From contig JBHOGO010000034.1 in the NCBI GenBank assembly GCA_043421945.1, positions 1 through 44,024 on the forward strand: a DNA stretch of 44,024 bases. Direction: 5' to 3'. The translations under genes were made by a program, and so were the position numbers. This DNA comes from Thaumasiovibrio sp043421945 (GTDB lineage: Bacteria; Pseudomonadota; Gammaproteobacteria; Enterobacterales; Vibrionaceae). Below are positions 16,925 to 25,164 of this stretch, one piece after another (the stretch's first letter is position 1; every line of letters starts with the position of its first letter). The notes beneath the pieces were generated by a model. That model saw only the letters and a program-made list of their open reading frames with translations. It ran no database searches and was not told the origin of the DNA.

Positions 16925-18424
16925 TTACGCTAGCGATTTCGCTAACTGAGTTAAATTGTCCAGCAACTCTCTAAAGTGTGTGAGAGCTAAACATGGGTTT
17001 AACAAGGTAAATTTAAGCGCGGTTTGACCATTCACTGTGGTCTCACCTAAAACCGCTACCCCTTTGACTAGAGCTTCAAGGCGTAGCTTTTTATTTATTG
17101 CATCAACATCACTGTGTTCGCCGTCGTTATAACGAAACAGCACGGTTGATAAATTAGGTTCAGACAGTAGCTCGTAGTGGCTATCTGCCGACACCATCTC
17201 AGCGACATCACGTGTTTGCTGAAGCAGGTGATCGTACATTTCACCCAATACGTTTGGCCCGACAGTCTGCATCGTCATCAACAATTTGAGTGCGTCGAAG
17301 CGTTTGGTTGTTGCCATGGTTTTATCCACCAAGTTTGGCAACGTGTCATCTTCACGGTTGAGGTAATCCGCATGATGAAGAAGATATTTAAAGTTCGCTT
17401 TATCTTTTAATAAGAAACCGCCACAGCTGATCGGCTGCCAATACAACTTATGGAAATCGACGGTAAGCGAGTCTGCACGCTCCATACCGGCTAAGCGATG
17501 CTTTTCTCCACTTAGAATGAGCGCGCCACCATATGCTGCATCGACGTGGAACCACATGTTGTTCGCTTGGGCAACATCAGCAATAGCATTGAGATCGTCA
17601 ATAGCGCCGTGATCTGTTGTACCTGCGGTACCCACTACTACGAAAGGAATTAACCCTTCAGCTTTCAGCTCGGCAATGGTTTGATCAAGCTTTTCAACAA
17701 CCATCGTGCCGTTAGTGCGGCTTTCTACACACACAACAGCACGCATACCTAGGCCCATTAATGCCGCGGTTTTTTGCACTGTAAAGTGAGATTTTTGCGA
17801 ACAGATAATGCGTAACTTGCTCGCGTATTCTGGCAAACCATCTTGCTGAATATTGTGCTGTGACAAGCTATCAGCAATCCAATCACGAGCAATGATTAAT
17901 CCCATTTGGTTTGACTGTGTGCCACCAGCAGTGAAGACACCGTCACTCTGCTCACCAAAGTTATAGATATCACAAAGCCAATCCACCATACGCTGTTCGA
18001 CGTAGGTAGCGGCACTCGCTTGATCCCATGAGTCCATTGACTGGTTCAGTGCTGAAATAAACACTTCTGCTGCCAGCGAAGGAACTAATGGTTGGGTATG
18101 CAAGTGCGCAATACAGTGTGGGTGTTGGACAAAAATCGAGTTTTTGCCAATCAGTTCGCCTGTTTCTTCAATAACAGAAGCTAACGAGTCACCACCTTGC
18201 AGGTTGATCGCTTCAATCTGCGCCTTAAGCTCAAGTGGATCCATCCCCGAATAAGGCTTATTAACCCCTTCGAACACAGACTTGATGACTTGTGTACTTT
18301 TCAACAATGCAGACTCTAAATCATCCGCACCACCCTGACCGGTATGAACGAAATGCGTTTTCCATTCAGCTTGTTTCTGCTTAATCACGTCATCCTGAGC
18401 AAGCAGCTTATCTGACTTAGTCAT
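16925..18424 (-). CDS. ddc: L-2,4-diaminobutyrate decarboxylase
   Basis: The 499-residue group II PLP decarboxylase makes 1,3-diaminopropane from 2,4-diaminobutyrate. Visible motifs are TAGGTQSNQMG, SQKSHFTVQKTA, the cofactor aspartate in HVDAAYGG (Asp295) and the PLP lysine in VDFHKLYWQ (Lys326). Its ATG shares one base with the TAA of the aminotransferase gene (TAATG), so the two are translationally coupled. In V. cholerae the same two activities form one fused protein (VC1625); here they are separate. Within the group, glutamate or tyrosine decarboxylases are alternatives, but the operon settles the call. Confidence 0.92.
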   Translation of the reverse strand: MTKSDKLLAQDDVIKQKQAEWKTHFVHTGQGGADDLESALLKSTQVIKSVFEGVNKPYSGMDPLELKAQIEAINLQGGDSLASVIEETGELIGKNSIFVQHPHCIAHLHTQPLVPSLAAEVFISALNQSMDSWDQASAATYVEQRMVDWLCDIYNFGEQSDGVFTAGGTQSNQMGLIIARDWIADSLSQHNIQQDGLPEYASKLRIICSQKSHFTVQKTAALMGLGMRAVVCVESRTNGTMVVEKLDQTIAELKAEGLIPFVVVGTAGTTDHGAIDDLNAIADVAQANNMWFHVDAAYGGALILSGEKHRLAGMERADSLTVDFHKLYWQPISCGGFLLKDKANFKYLLHHADYLNREDDTLPNLVDKTMATTKRFDALKLLMTMQTVGPNVLGEMYDHLLQQTRDVAEMVSADSHYELLSEPNLSTVLFRYNDGEHSDVDAINKKLRLEALVKGVAVLGETTVNGQTALKFTLLNPCLALTHFRELLDNLTQLAKSLA

Positions 18425-19836
18425 TACTTTGCCTCAGCCGTCGCTAGAACTGCATTGCGGATAGTTTCTACTGCAAAGTCGATCTGCTCAACGCTAATAA
18501 TCAATGGCGGCAAGAAACGTAACACAGCCCCCTGACGACCACCTTTCTCAATGATCAAACCACGCTCAAGACAAGCACGTTGAATCGCGAGTGTACGCTC
18601 AGGATCGGCTTCTGGTTCACCAAGCTTATTCATTTGACCATTTGGTTTGACGACTTCCATGCCCAGCATCAGACCACGACCACGTACCTCAGCAATACAA
18701 TCTGTTGAATCTGCAATTTGCTGAAGCTTCGCTTGGAAATATGCACCGGCTTTTTCAGCATGTTCAACAAGGTTATCACGGCGGATAATTTCCATCGCTT
18801 TAGCCCCTGTCGCCATCGCCAGTTGGTTACCACGGAAAGTCCCCGTATGCTCACCTGGATTCCAAGTATCGATATCTTTGTGGAATAGCAAGATAGACAT
18901 TGGCAAACCACCGCCCACCGCTTTTGATAGGCAGAGGATATCTGGGGTTACACCCGCTTCTTCAAACGCAAAGTGACTACCGGTCTTACCAATACCACAT
19001 TGAATTTCATCAAAGATAAGTAGAATGCCATGCTCGTGCGTAATACGGCGTAGCTCTTGAAGCCAGAATGCTGGTGCTGGGATAACCCCGCCTTCACCTT
19101 GAATTGGCTCAAGGATAATCGCGGCAGGTTTCTGAATACCACTTTCATCATCATTCAGCACACGCTCAATGTAACGAATTGACTGTTCAGCCCCTTTGTC
19201 ACCACCGATGCCAAACGGGCAACGTAGGCTATATGGGAATGGGAAGAAGTGAACATCAGCCATTAGGCCTTGACGACGCGCTTTTGTGCCTAGGTTACCC
19301 ATCAACGCCATCGTGCCATTGGTCATACCGTGGTATGCACCATGGAACGCAACCATGTTGTTACGACCTGTCGTTTGCTTCGCCAGTTTAATCGCGGCTT
19401 CAACAGCATCAGCACCCGATGGTCCACAGAACTGAATACGCGCATTTTCCGCAAAATCTTGCGGTAAAAAGCCCATCACTTCTTTAATAAATTTGTCTTT
19501 TGCTGGTGTGGTGATATCCAGCGTTTGATAAGGCAAACCGCTGTTTAGCTGATTGACGATTTCCTGATTAATTTCTGGGTGGTTATAACCCAATGCGAGC
19601 GTACCCGCGCCTGCCAGGCAATCGAGAAACACTTGTCCACGGCTGTCTTCAACCAAGACACCTTGCGCTTTTTTTATCGCAAGAGGAAGACGACGCGGAT
19701 AAGAGCGCACTTCTGACTCATAATGCTCCTGACTCAACAACAGTTCATCAGGGGTTAAATCATATAGGTCATTTACCACAGGCACAGTTGCCGTGGTCAG
19801 TTGGTCTTCAGCACCAAAAGGAAGCACATTATTCAT
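18424..19836 (-). CDS. dat: L-2,4-diaminobutyrate:2-oxoglutarate aminotransferase
   Basis: The 470-residue class III PLP aminotransferase makes diaminobutyrate from aspartate semialdehyde and glutamate, feeding the decarboxylase. Motifs: FCGPSGADAVEAAIKLA, GAYHGMTNG, LIFDEIQCG (Asp276) and the PLP lysine in LCLSKAVGGGLP (Lys305). The ATG at 19836 is chosen, with GGA seven bases upstream; a TTG at 19848 would add four residues. It heads the norspermidine operon and is preceded by a long leader that contains a short ORF and a hairpin. Confidence 0.92.
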   Translation of the reverse strand: MNNVLPFGAEDQLTTATVPVVNDLYDLTPDELLLSQEHYESEVRSYPRRLPLAIKKAQGVLVEDSRGQVFLDCLAGAGTLALGYNHPEINQEIVNQLNSGLPYQTLDITTPAKDKFIKEVMGFLPQDFAENARIQFCGPSGADAVEAAIKLAKQTTGRNNMVAFHGAYHGMTNGTMALMGNLGTKARRQGLMADVHFFPFPYSLRCPFGIGGDKGAEQSIRYIERVLNDDESGIQKPAAIILEPIQGEGGVIPAPAFWLQELRRITHEHGILLIFDEIQCGIGKTGSHFAFEEAGVTPDILCLSKAVGGGLPMSILLFHKDIDTWNPGEHTGTFRGNQLAMATGAKAMEIIRRDNLVEHAEKAGAYFQAKLQQIADSTDCIAEVRGRGLMLGMEVVKPNGQMNKLGEPEADPERTLAIQRACLERGLIIEKGGRQGAVLRFLPPLIISVEQIDFAVETIRNAVLATAEAK

Positions 19837-19869
19837 AGCAGTATCCAAAAAACTACAATATCAAGGCAC

Positions 19870-19892
19870 CAGCTCTTTCAGAACTGATGGTC
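19870..19892 (-). promoter_or_regulatory. hairpin between leader ORF and aminotransferase gene
   Basis: On the minus strand the arms ATCAGTTC and GAGCTGGT can pair through eight positions (two of them G-U) around the loop TGAAA. A run of six T follows only about 20 bases later, so it is not a classical terminator. It could act with the leader ORF in attenuation, or be structure without function. Confidence 0.35.
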
Positions 19893-19938
19893 GCTTTTTA
19901 ACAGCTTTACGCTGATAAGGAAGGGGTGATCGCGTGGA

Positions 19939-20010
19939 TCAAGGCTCAGTAATAATACTGTAAAGGGGAACGAAGTGATTCGTTGTCGTTGACGCTATTA
20001 AGTTAGTCAT
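19939..20010 (-). CDS. candidate leader peptide of the norspermidine operon
   Basis: A 23-residue ORF (MTNLIASTTTNHFVPL, ending IITEP) lies about 100 bases upstream of dat. A strong GAGGAA sits six bases before its ATG, a better site than many genes here have. It ends Pro-stop (CCT TGA). The same frame stays open after this TGA for another 25 codons to a second CCT TGA at 19861-19863, reading a basic stretch with QRKAVKKRPSVLKEL. Leader peptides with stalling near their end control polyamine genes in other bacteria (speFL before speF in E. coli), so a regulatory role is plausible. Nothing proves it is translated. Confidence 0.45.
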   Translation of the reverse strand: MTNLIASTTTNHFVPLYSIITEP

Positions 20011-20103
20011 GTTGGGTTCCTCAACAAGTCGTCATCTAATGGTTATGTGATGACTTCATCAATGCCCTTCTATCTGTAATTGAGAACCACAGATACCTAC
20101 AGT

Positions 20104-20125
20104 GTAGCGTTAACGAATACGCTAC
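20104..20125 (-). promoter_or_regulatory. hairpin in the leader of the norspermidine operon
   Basis: GTAGCG (20104-20109) and CGCTAC (20120-20125) form a 6-bp stem around ten bases, upstream of the leader ORF. No T-run follows. Function unknown. Confidence 0.35.
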
Positions 20126-20254
20126 GGTTTACTCTTGCCATGCCGGATTGATTGCCCGACGAAAAACAGCGCGAAAATATCACAGCTTTTGCGACAAAGA
20201 TAGCGTTTTCAATTGATTTCAACCAAAAAAAACACTTCACTATCAAACCTATCA

Positions 20255-20260
20255 ATTATA
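20255..20260 (-). promoter_or_regulatory. possible -10 element for the norspermidine operon
   Basis: A perfect TATAAT on the minus strand. No good -35 is present at 16-18 bases, so the call is weak. If used, the untranslated leader would be about 410 bases. Confidence 0.25.
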
Positions 20261-20342
20261 GTGCCCCTTCATGAATTCTTACAGCTGGAGCACTAAGAAT
20301 AGTCGCTACAATACAATAACAAACCGATACAATGACAAAGAC

Positions 20343-21578
20343 TCAATCAATATGAAATCGATACCTTAAGGCTAACTGGGTGAGTGATTCACTCCGAAAG
20401 TCTGAGGACACAACATCTCGCCGTGTCGATAGATATTGATGCTCAAGATGTACAGTCCATTGACGAGAATACTGGTACTGAACACCTGCCATCATTCCCC
20501 ACCCGACTTCATCATTGATATCAGACGGATGGAAGTCATTGTCAACAACCTCAAACCCTTCAGCGCGCAGTGTCGCTCGCCATTTTTGAAATCGATGAGA
20601 GTATGTGACATTAACAGTGGCAAAATCATTATCAACAACTACCTGTCCTGCCCCACTTAAAAACCCCGTGTTCCCTACCATACCTTGAATAAGCCAAATA
20701 CATTCCGGCTGTACATAGCGATATGCCACATGAGCAAATCGGGTATGCCAAGACCACTGTTTTCCGATGTATTTTCGAGAATTGGCTAGGTTGTCATAAT
20801 AACCAACGCGAAGGCGATGTTGTTTATCATGAGAGATATCACTAAATACGTGAACACCGAGTCTACCATCGACTTCAATAAAAGGATCAGTGTCATTAGG
20901 TTGTGGTGGAGTATGAGGTAATCGGATAGTCTCTTTAAAAACAGTCTGTCGACTTGTTGATTGCCAACCATGCCACGAAAGCAGTGCCCCTATCGTGTCA
21001 TTACCTCGATAAACCCCCACTCCAAGCTGGTAACTCGTCCGACTGCCTGATAATCGCCCTAGCTTTTCTCGTTTGATTTCTACCCCTTGGCTACGCACTT
21101 CTCCGGCAAGCCAGCTGTTCATCGCTGAAAAACTCAAGCTGTATGGCGACGCCCAGCCTGGAAGGGTATTTTCTAAGGATATCGAAGGGTAAAACAGTCC
21201 GCCTTGCACGCTATATCGAATACCGTCTTTATCAGGAATGCCGCGATAAACGATAACGGCTTCCAACACACCTATCTGTGACTCATCCTTATCAGCATCC
21301 GCATAAAAGCTAATATCAGCATGCCAATAGTCATGCCAACGCCAAGCAACATCTGCACTCGCTTGCCCCAGCGCAAGACCTTGCCCATCGCTGTAACGAA
21401 ATTTTCCTTCACTTCCTGAGACATAAGAATCAGTGCTATTTGCAGAATACGCTCTCAGATCGAGGATACCGTCCACGCTGACTTCTGCATTGGTATGACC
21501 GCTAACAAGTAACGCACATAAAAAGGTTCGACTTATAAATACATGTGATCTCACTCCCGACATTTTCGGTCCATTCAT
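20343..21578 (-). CDS. outer-membrane beta-barrel (porin-like) protein
   Basis: The 411-residue product has a signal peptide after a short basic start (cleavage near SGHTNA-EVSVDG, about residue 32) and then mostly amphipathic beta strands (VDGILDLRAYS, ADISFYADAD, RYSVQGGLFYP, HRLRVGYYDNLA, ATVNVTYSHRFQ, QLALRYRFHID). Aromatic girdles and the many Trp/Tyr residues suit a 16-18-strand barrel. No named porin family is recognised. Its start overlaps the stop of the phosphodiesterase gene by four bases (ATGA), so it is coupled to it. The trio with the cupredoxin protein suggests it acts downstream of the same periplasmic signal or lets the ligand in. Confidence 0.75.
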   Translation of the reverse strand: MNGPKMSGVRSHVFISRTFLCALLVSGHTNAEVSVDGILDLRAYSANSTDSYVSGSEGKFRYSDGQGLALGQASADVAWRWHDYWHADISFYADADKDESQIGVLEAVIVYRGIPDKDGIRYSVQGGLFYPSISLENTLPGWASPYSLSFSAMNSWLAGEVRSQGVEIKREKLGRLSGSRTSYQLGVGVYRGNDTIGALLSWHGWQSTSRQTVFKETIRLPHTPPQPNDTDPFIEVDGRLGVHVFSDISHDKQHRLRVGYYDNLANSRKYIGKQWSWHTRFAHVAYRYVQPECIWLIQGMVGNTGFLSGAGQVVVDNDFATVNVTYSHRFQKWRATLRAEGFEVVDNDFHPSDINDEVGWGMMAGVQYQYSRQWTVHLEHQYLSTRRDVVSSDFRSESLTQLALRYRFHID

Positions 21579-23917
21579 CCCTGCTCTCTCTGTGGTGGTG
21601 CTTGAAGGTAGCCGCTACTCCTTAACCAATCAACAAACTCAGCCGCAGGCAGCGGACGACTTATATAGTAGCCTTGTGCATACTCGCATTTGGCATCACA
21701 TAACCAATCGAGGGCTTCCTTGGTTTCTATCCCTTCCGCAACGACGGTCAAGTTAAGGCGATGAGCAAGCTCTATGGTTGAAGTGCAAATCGTTTGATCG
21801 GCACTATTCTCAGTGACCTCGGAAACAAATGCCCGGTCAATTTTAAGCTCATCAACAGGCATATTTTTTAATTGGGACAATGAAGAGTAGCCCGTGCCGT
21901 AATCATCGATAGATAAGCTGATGCCTTGACTGGCGAGTTGTTCCAGCATAGCAATGGCCCCTTCAGGGTCATCCATTAAAGCGCTTTCTGTCATTTCTAG
22001 TGACATCGCTGTATTGGGTAGGCCAGCATCAGAGATCGCTTGGGCAACTCGAATGTGGAAATCTGGCTGCTTCAAATTTTCAGCTGATATATTGATAGCA
22101 ACGGCAACCATCACACCTTGGTTTCGCCAAGCGATTAACTGTGAAATGGCTTCATTGACAACCCAATCGGTTAATGCATTTATTTGCCCCGTCGACTCTG
22201 CAATACCTATAAATTCATCAGGAGGAATCATTCCTCTTGTTGGATGCTGCCACCTCACTAGCGCCTCACATCGCGTCACCCGTTTCTCGGACAGCGACAA
22301 TTTAGGCTGATAGAACAGTACGAGTTGTGACGACTCAATCGCATTGGTCAAGTCATGCGTCAATTGCACACGGCTTAAGGCCTCTGCGGCCATTTCAGGC
22401 TGAAATTCTAACGATGGGACGCGCTGCTTCAACGCTTTTTGTAGTGCAATGCCCGCGTTATGGGTCAAGATATCGGCTGTCTCTGCATGATCAGGGTAGA
22501 CGCTAAAACCGGCGACCATATGAACAGAAAGTGTTGTTAAATGGAGGCTACAGAGAGCCCTAAAGCTCTGCTCTATTTCGAACGTCAGCCTATTAATGTC
22601 ATCATTTGTCGTTGTGAGTAGCGCAAATTCATCATCAGATAGCTGATACAAGCACATATCAACAAAGGCACTGGCGATTTTTTTCGAGACAGAGAGTTGA
22701 AGTTCTTCACCAATCGCACTGCCCAGGCTGTAATTTATTTCTTCATACTCGATGAGTTTAAAGCGCATTAAAACCAACGACTGACGCTCGTTGATACTCT
22801 CCGCAATATCCATATTAAGCTTCTGGCGATTTGGCAATTGTGTAACATCCATATGGCATGCGCGATACTTAATCTCTTCCTCTCTAGAAATAACCGCCTT
22901 TTGCATAATATTGAACTCAGCCGCCAACTGACCGAGTTCATCACTACGGTCCAATTCAACAATTGCTAAGCTTTCTCCACGAGCTATTTGCCTCGCTTGA
23001 ACAACAAGCATTTTCAGTGGCTTGACAATACGCTTGGCAACAATAAACGCGGCAATGAAAGACAATAAAACCATCGATGCAAATAGCAGCATCACTTGCA
23101 CCCAGCGAGATTGTAACGTTCCTAAAAAGTCTGAACGCGCCTCATACATCAAGGCTTCCAACCTCATACCATCAACATCTCCAATCGGAAACGTCTGGCG
23201 GACATATTCATCGCTCTCCTTGTCGATTAACGAACGAGCGAGTGATATTTGCTCCTCTCCCATGGTATAGGTTTCTTTATTGCCTATGGCAAATAAGGTC
23301 CACTCATCCCCTTCATCAAGCATAAAGTTGACTGTCATGCCAGTCATTGCACTTAAGTCCTGCGCCAAACCACTGTCAACCGCAAACCCAAAACCGAGCC
23401 ACGCGATAATTTCTGCGCCACTTCTGACTGGCACAACGCTTAACTGGAAAATACGTTCATCATAGCGATAGTAGAGGCTCACGTTTTCGTACGCTAATAG
23501 CCCTGTATACCTAAAGGGTAAATCAGCCTCCTCGCCGACTCTCACTCTTTGAGTGACAGGCTCAACGATAAGCTTTCCAAACACTCGTCCCTCTGCACTA
23601 ATAGCAATCGCAATGTCAGCATCAATTCGCTGACGATGATTATTCAAAGCGACGAGAAAACTGCGGCGATCTTCTCCTACAGCTTGTTTCAGCCCGTAAT
23701 CTTGTGCTGCTGTTTCAACAAAGGCTTCTAAGTACTCGCCGCGTTGCTCAAACTCAGAAAGAAAAACAGATTTCGCCGTCGAGAGGTGATAAACCGTTCG
23801 CTCCTGTTGTGCGTCGTCATTGAGCTTATACAGAGTCAAAAAAGCCACAAATTGACACACTGTCAATATTGCGATGAACGCAAATAGAATCTGGGTTCTT
23901 AGGCTGCCAAAAACCAC
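21575..23917 (-). CDS. Cache-HAMP-degenerate GGDEF-EAL c-di-GMP phosphodiesterase
   Basis: The 780-residue membrane protein has a helix at residues 7-30 and a periplasmic sensor (about 35-270) resembling a double Cache domain. A second helix follows (about 274-294), then HAMP (295-345), a GGDEF-like domain (350-505) and an EAL domain (515-765). The GGDEF motif is SDDEF (427-431), so cyclase activity is probably lost. The EAL side keeps EALVRW (551), NISAEN, EMTES (Glu641), DDYGTGYSS (671-672), Lys692, AEGIET and YAQGY, so it should hydrolyse c-di-GMP. Its GTG start abuts the TAA of the cupredoxin gene and its stop overlaps the barrel gene by four bases. The sensor therefore probably reads a signal carried or sensed by the cupredoxin protein. 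Confidence 0.9.
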   Translation of the reverse strand: MVFGSLRTQILFAFIAILTVCQFVAFLTLYKLNDDAQQERTVYHLSTAKSVFLSEFEQRGEYLEAFVETAAQDYGLKQAVGEDRRSFLVALNNHRQRIDADIAIAISAEGRVFGKLIVEPVTQRVRVGEEADLPFRYTGLLAYENVSLYYRYDERIFQLSVVPVRSGAEIIAWLGFGFAVDSGLAQDLSAMTGMTVNFMLDEGDEWTLFAIGNKETYTMGEEQISLARSLIDKESDEYVRQTFPIGDVDGMRLEALMYEARSDFLGTLQSRWVQVMLLFASMVLLSFIAAFIVAKRIVKPLKMLVVQARQIARGESLAIVELDRSDELGQLAAEFNIMQKAVISREEEIKYRACHMDVTQLPNRQKLNMDIAESINERQSLVLMRFKLIEYEEINYSLGSAIGEELQLSVSKKIASAFVDMCLYQLSDDEFALLTTTNDDINRLTFEIEQSFRALCSLHLTTLSVHMVAGFSVYPDHAETADILTHNAGIALQKALKQRVPSLEFQPEMAAEALSRVQLTHDLTNAIESSQLVLFYQPKLSLSEKRVTRCEALVRWQHPTRGMIPPDEFIGIAESTGQINALTDWVVNEAISQLIAWRNQGVMVAVAINISAENLKQPDFHIRVAQAISDAGLPNTAMSLEMTESALMDDPEGAIAMLEQLASQGISLSIDDYGTGYSSLSQLKNMPVDELKIDRAFVSEVTENSADQTICTSTIELAHRLNLTVVAEGIETKEALDWLCDAKCEYAQGYYISRPLPAAEFVDWLRSSGYLQAPPQREQG

Positions 23918-24619
23918 TTAATAATCCCCCAAAAAATCGATATCACTGAATGGTTTCTGCTCAGGAATAGGTAACATATCTTTGGTCGCTTCAAATACGA
24001 TAGAATCTTGCTTTCCCGCCAACCATATCGTGGATAGATCATCCTGCAGTTGTGGATGCCATGCCACAATGGTGGACTCCATCAAGTTATCCGGTACCGT
24101 TAAGGTCAGTCTTCCTTGCTCATCAGTCATGCCATAGAAAGGTGAATTAACCACTTTAATATAGCCACTCATCCAGTCATGGATATTGCACCCCATTGGC
24201 ACAACCCCTTCTTCAGCAAAGAGCATACCTTCGTGTTGCTCTCCTGCCTGTAAACGAAATGAGAAAGGTGTCGGGCCAGAAACGGCATAGAGATGATGAG
24301 ATATTTCATCTTGATTCGTAAAATTGACACGCCCACCAGCACTAACCACTTGGATATATGGCGAATAAGCCTTATCGCTTTGGCTCACATCGGCAGGCTG
24401 TGATTCTAGTAAGCCTAGAGAATTTCCCTGTGTATCTTCTGCTCCTTGTGTATCTACTGCTTGTTCAGCATCACCACCATTAAAAACCTCAACGACAGCA
24501 CCAACAATAGGATCTCCCGCCTTGCTTACCACAAGTACATCAATCTGTCTCGCTCCAACAACAGCGCTAAAACCAGTAAATAACAATATAAATAATAACT
24601 TCAAGACACACCCCTTCAT
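23918..24619 (-). CDS. periplasmic cupredoxin-like copper protein (methylamine-utilisation-type annotation)
   Basis: The 233-residue product has a signal peptide (about residues 1-23, ending VVGA-RQIDVL). The first domain (24-50) resembles a carboxypeptidase-regulatory-like strand pair, a low-complexity linker follows, and then a plastocyanin-like fold. The type I copper set is visible: His in DEISHHLY (108/109), then Cys144, His147 and Met150 in GCNIHDWM, with spacing C-x2-H-x2-M. A final beta domain (EQGRLTLTVPDNL) follows. Databases often label such proteins methylamine utilisation protein, but no methylamine genes are nearby, so that name is unsupported. AGGG five bases before the ATG supports the start. 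It is first in a three-gene operon with phosphodiesterase and barrel. Confidence 0.8.
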   Translation of the reverse strand: MKGCVLKLLFILLFTGFSAVVGARQIDVLVVSKAGDPIVGAVVEVFNGGDAEQAVDTQGAEDTQGNSLGLLESQPADVSQSDKAYSPYIQVVSAGGRVNFTNQDEISHHLYAVSGPTPFSFRLQAGEQHEGMLFAEEGVVPMGCNIHDWMSGYIKVVNSPFYGMTDEQGRLTLTVPDNLMESTIVAWHPQLQDDLSTIWLAGKQDSIVFEATKDMLPIPEQKPFSDIDFLGDY

Positions 24620-24862
24620 TCAAACCCTATTAAAAGATAGCAACGTTGGCAGCTTCCGGCTGCTCTCTGACACGAATTTACTTTCGTAGGGTCAAAAAAT
24701 TGAAATAAAGGATTAACTTAGACTTCAAAGTGTTCTACTTCAGAAGCCATTATAGGTATCTTCCCCGTGCCAAATATTGGCTTAAGATTTACCTCTATTT
24801 TGAATAGTGTAATTAACAAGAGATTGAGCGCTAACGAGTCGCTTATTTAACGAGGATAATGA

Positions 24863-25164
24863 ATGAACAAATTAGTGATGTTCTGGATGGTGTTATTATT
24901 TGCTTTCCATCACACGCTCGGCAAGAGATAAGTGCCGACGGGGAAGAGGATGATATTGGATTACACGGTAGCTTCTTTTACAACCAACCCGGTCGATTCT
25001 ACACTAAGGTCACATCAGACTTTGACCATTTCCACTCAGTGACTTCTGAGTTCTTCATCCCACTCAATACGATCATTGGTGGTGCAAGCAGGGATTTGGC
25101 GCTGGAATGCCTATCGTATCAATCTATTTTGTTTAAAAATAAGCTTAGACCCATTGTAGATTAA
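24863..25164 (+). pseudogene. secreted protein with apparent frameshift after its signal peptide
   Basis: Two starts compete. ATG 24859 opens a 101-residue frame whose first residues (MNEQISDVLDGVIICF) look unnatural and whose GAGG is only three bases away. ATG 24863 has that same GAGG at the ideal seven bases and encodes MNKLVMFWMVLLFAFHHTLG, a textbook signal peptide, but stops after 22 residues. Joining the two near 24920 gives signal peptide plus ARQEISADGEEDD and a beta-like secreted domain (GLHGSFFYNQPGRFYTKV). The best reading is a one-base indel in a small periplasmic protein gene. The tail overlaps the PilZ gene by 54 bases, so the 3' end may be altered too. Family unknown. Confidence 0.45.

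Noticed and set aside
23918..24619. Methylamine utilisation role for the cupredoxin protein
   Set aside because: No methylamine dehydrogenase genes are present; the label arises from weak domain similarity.
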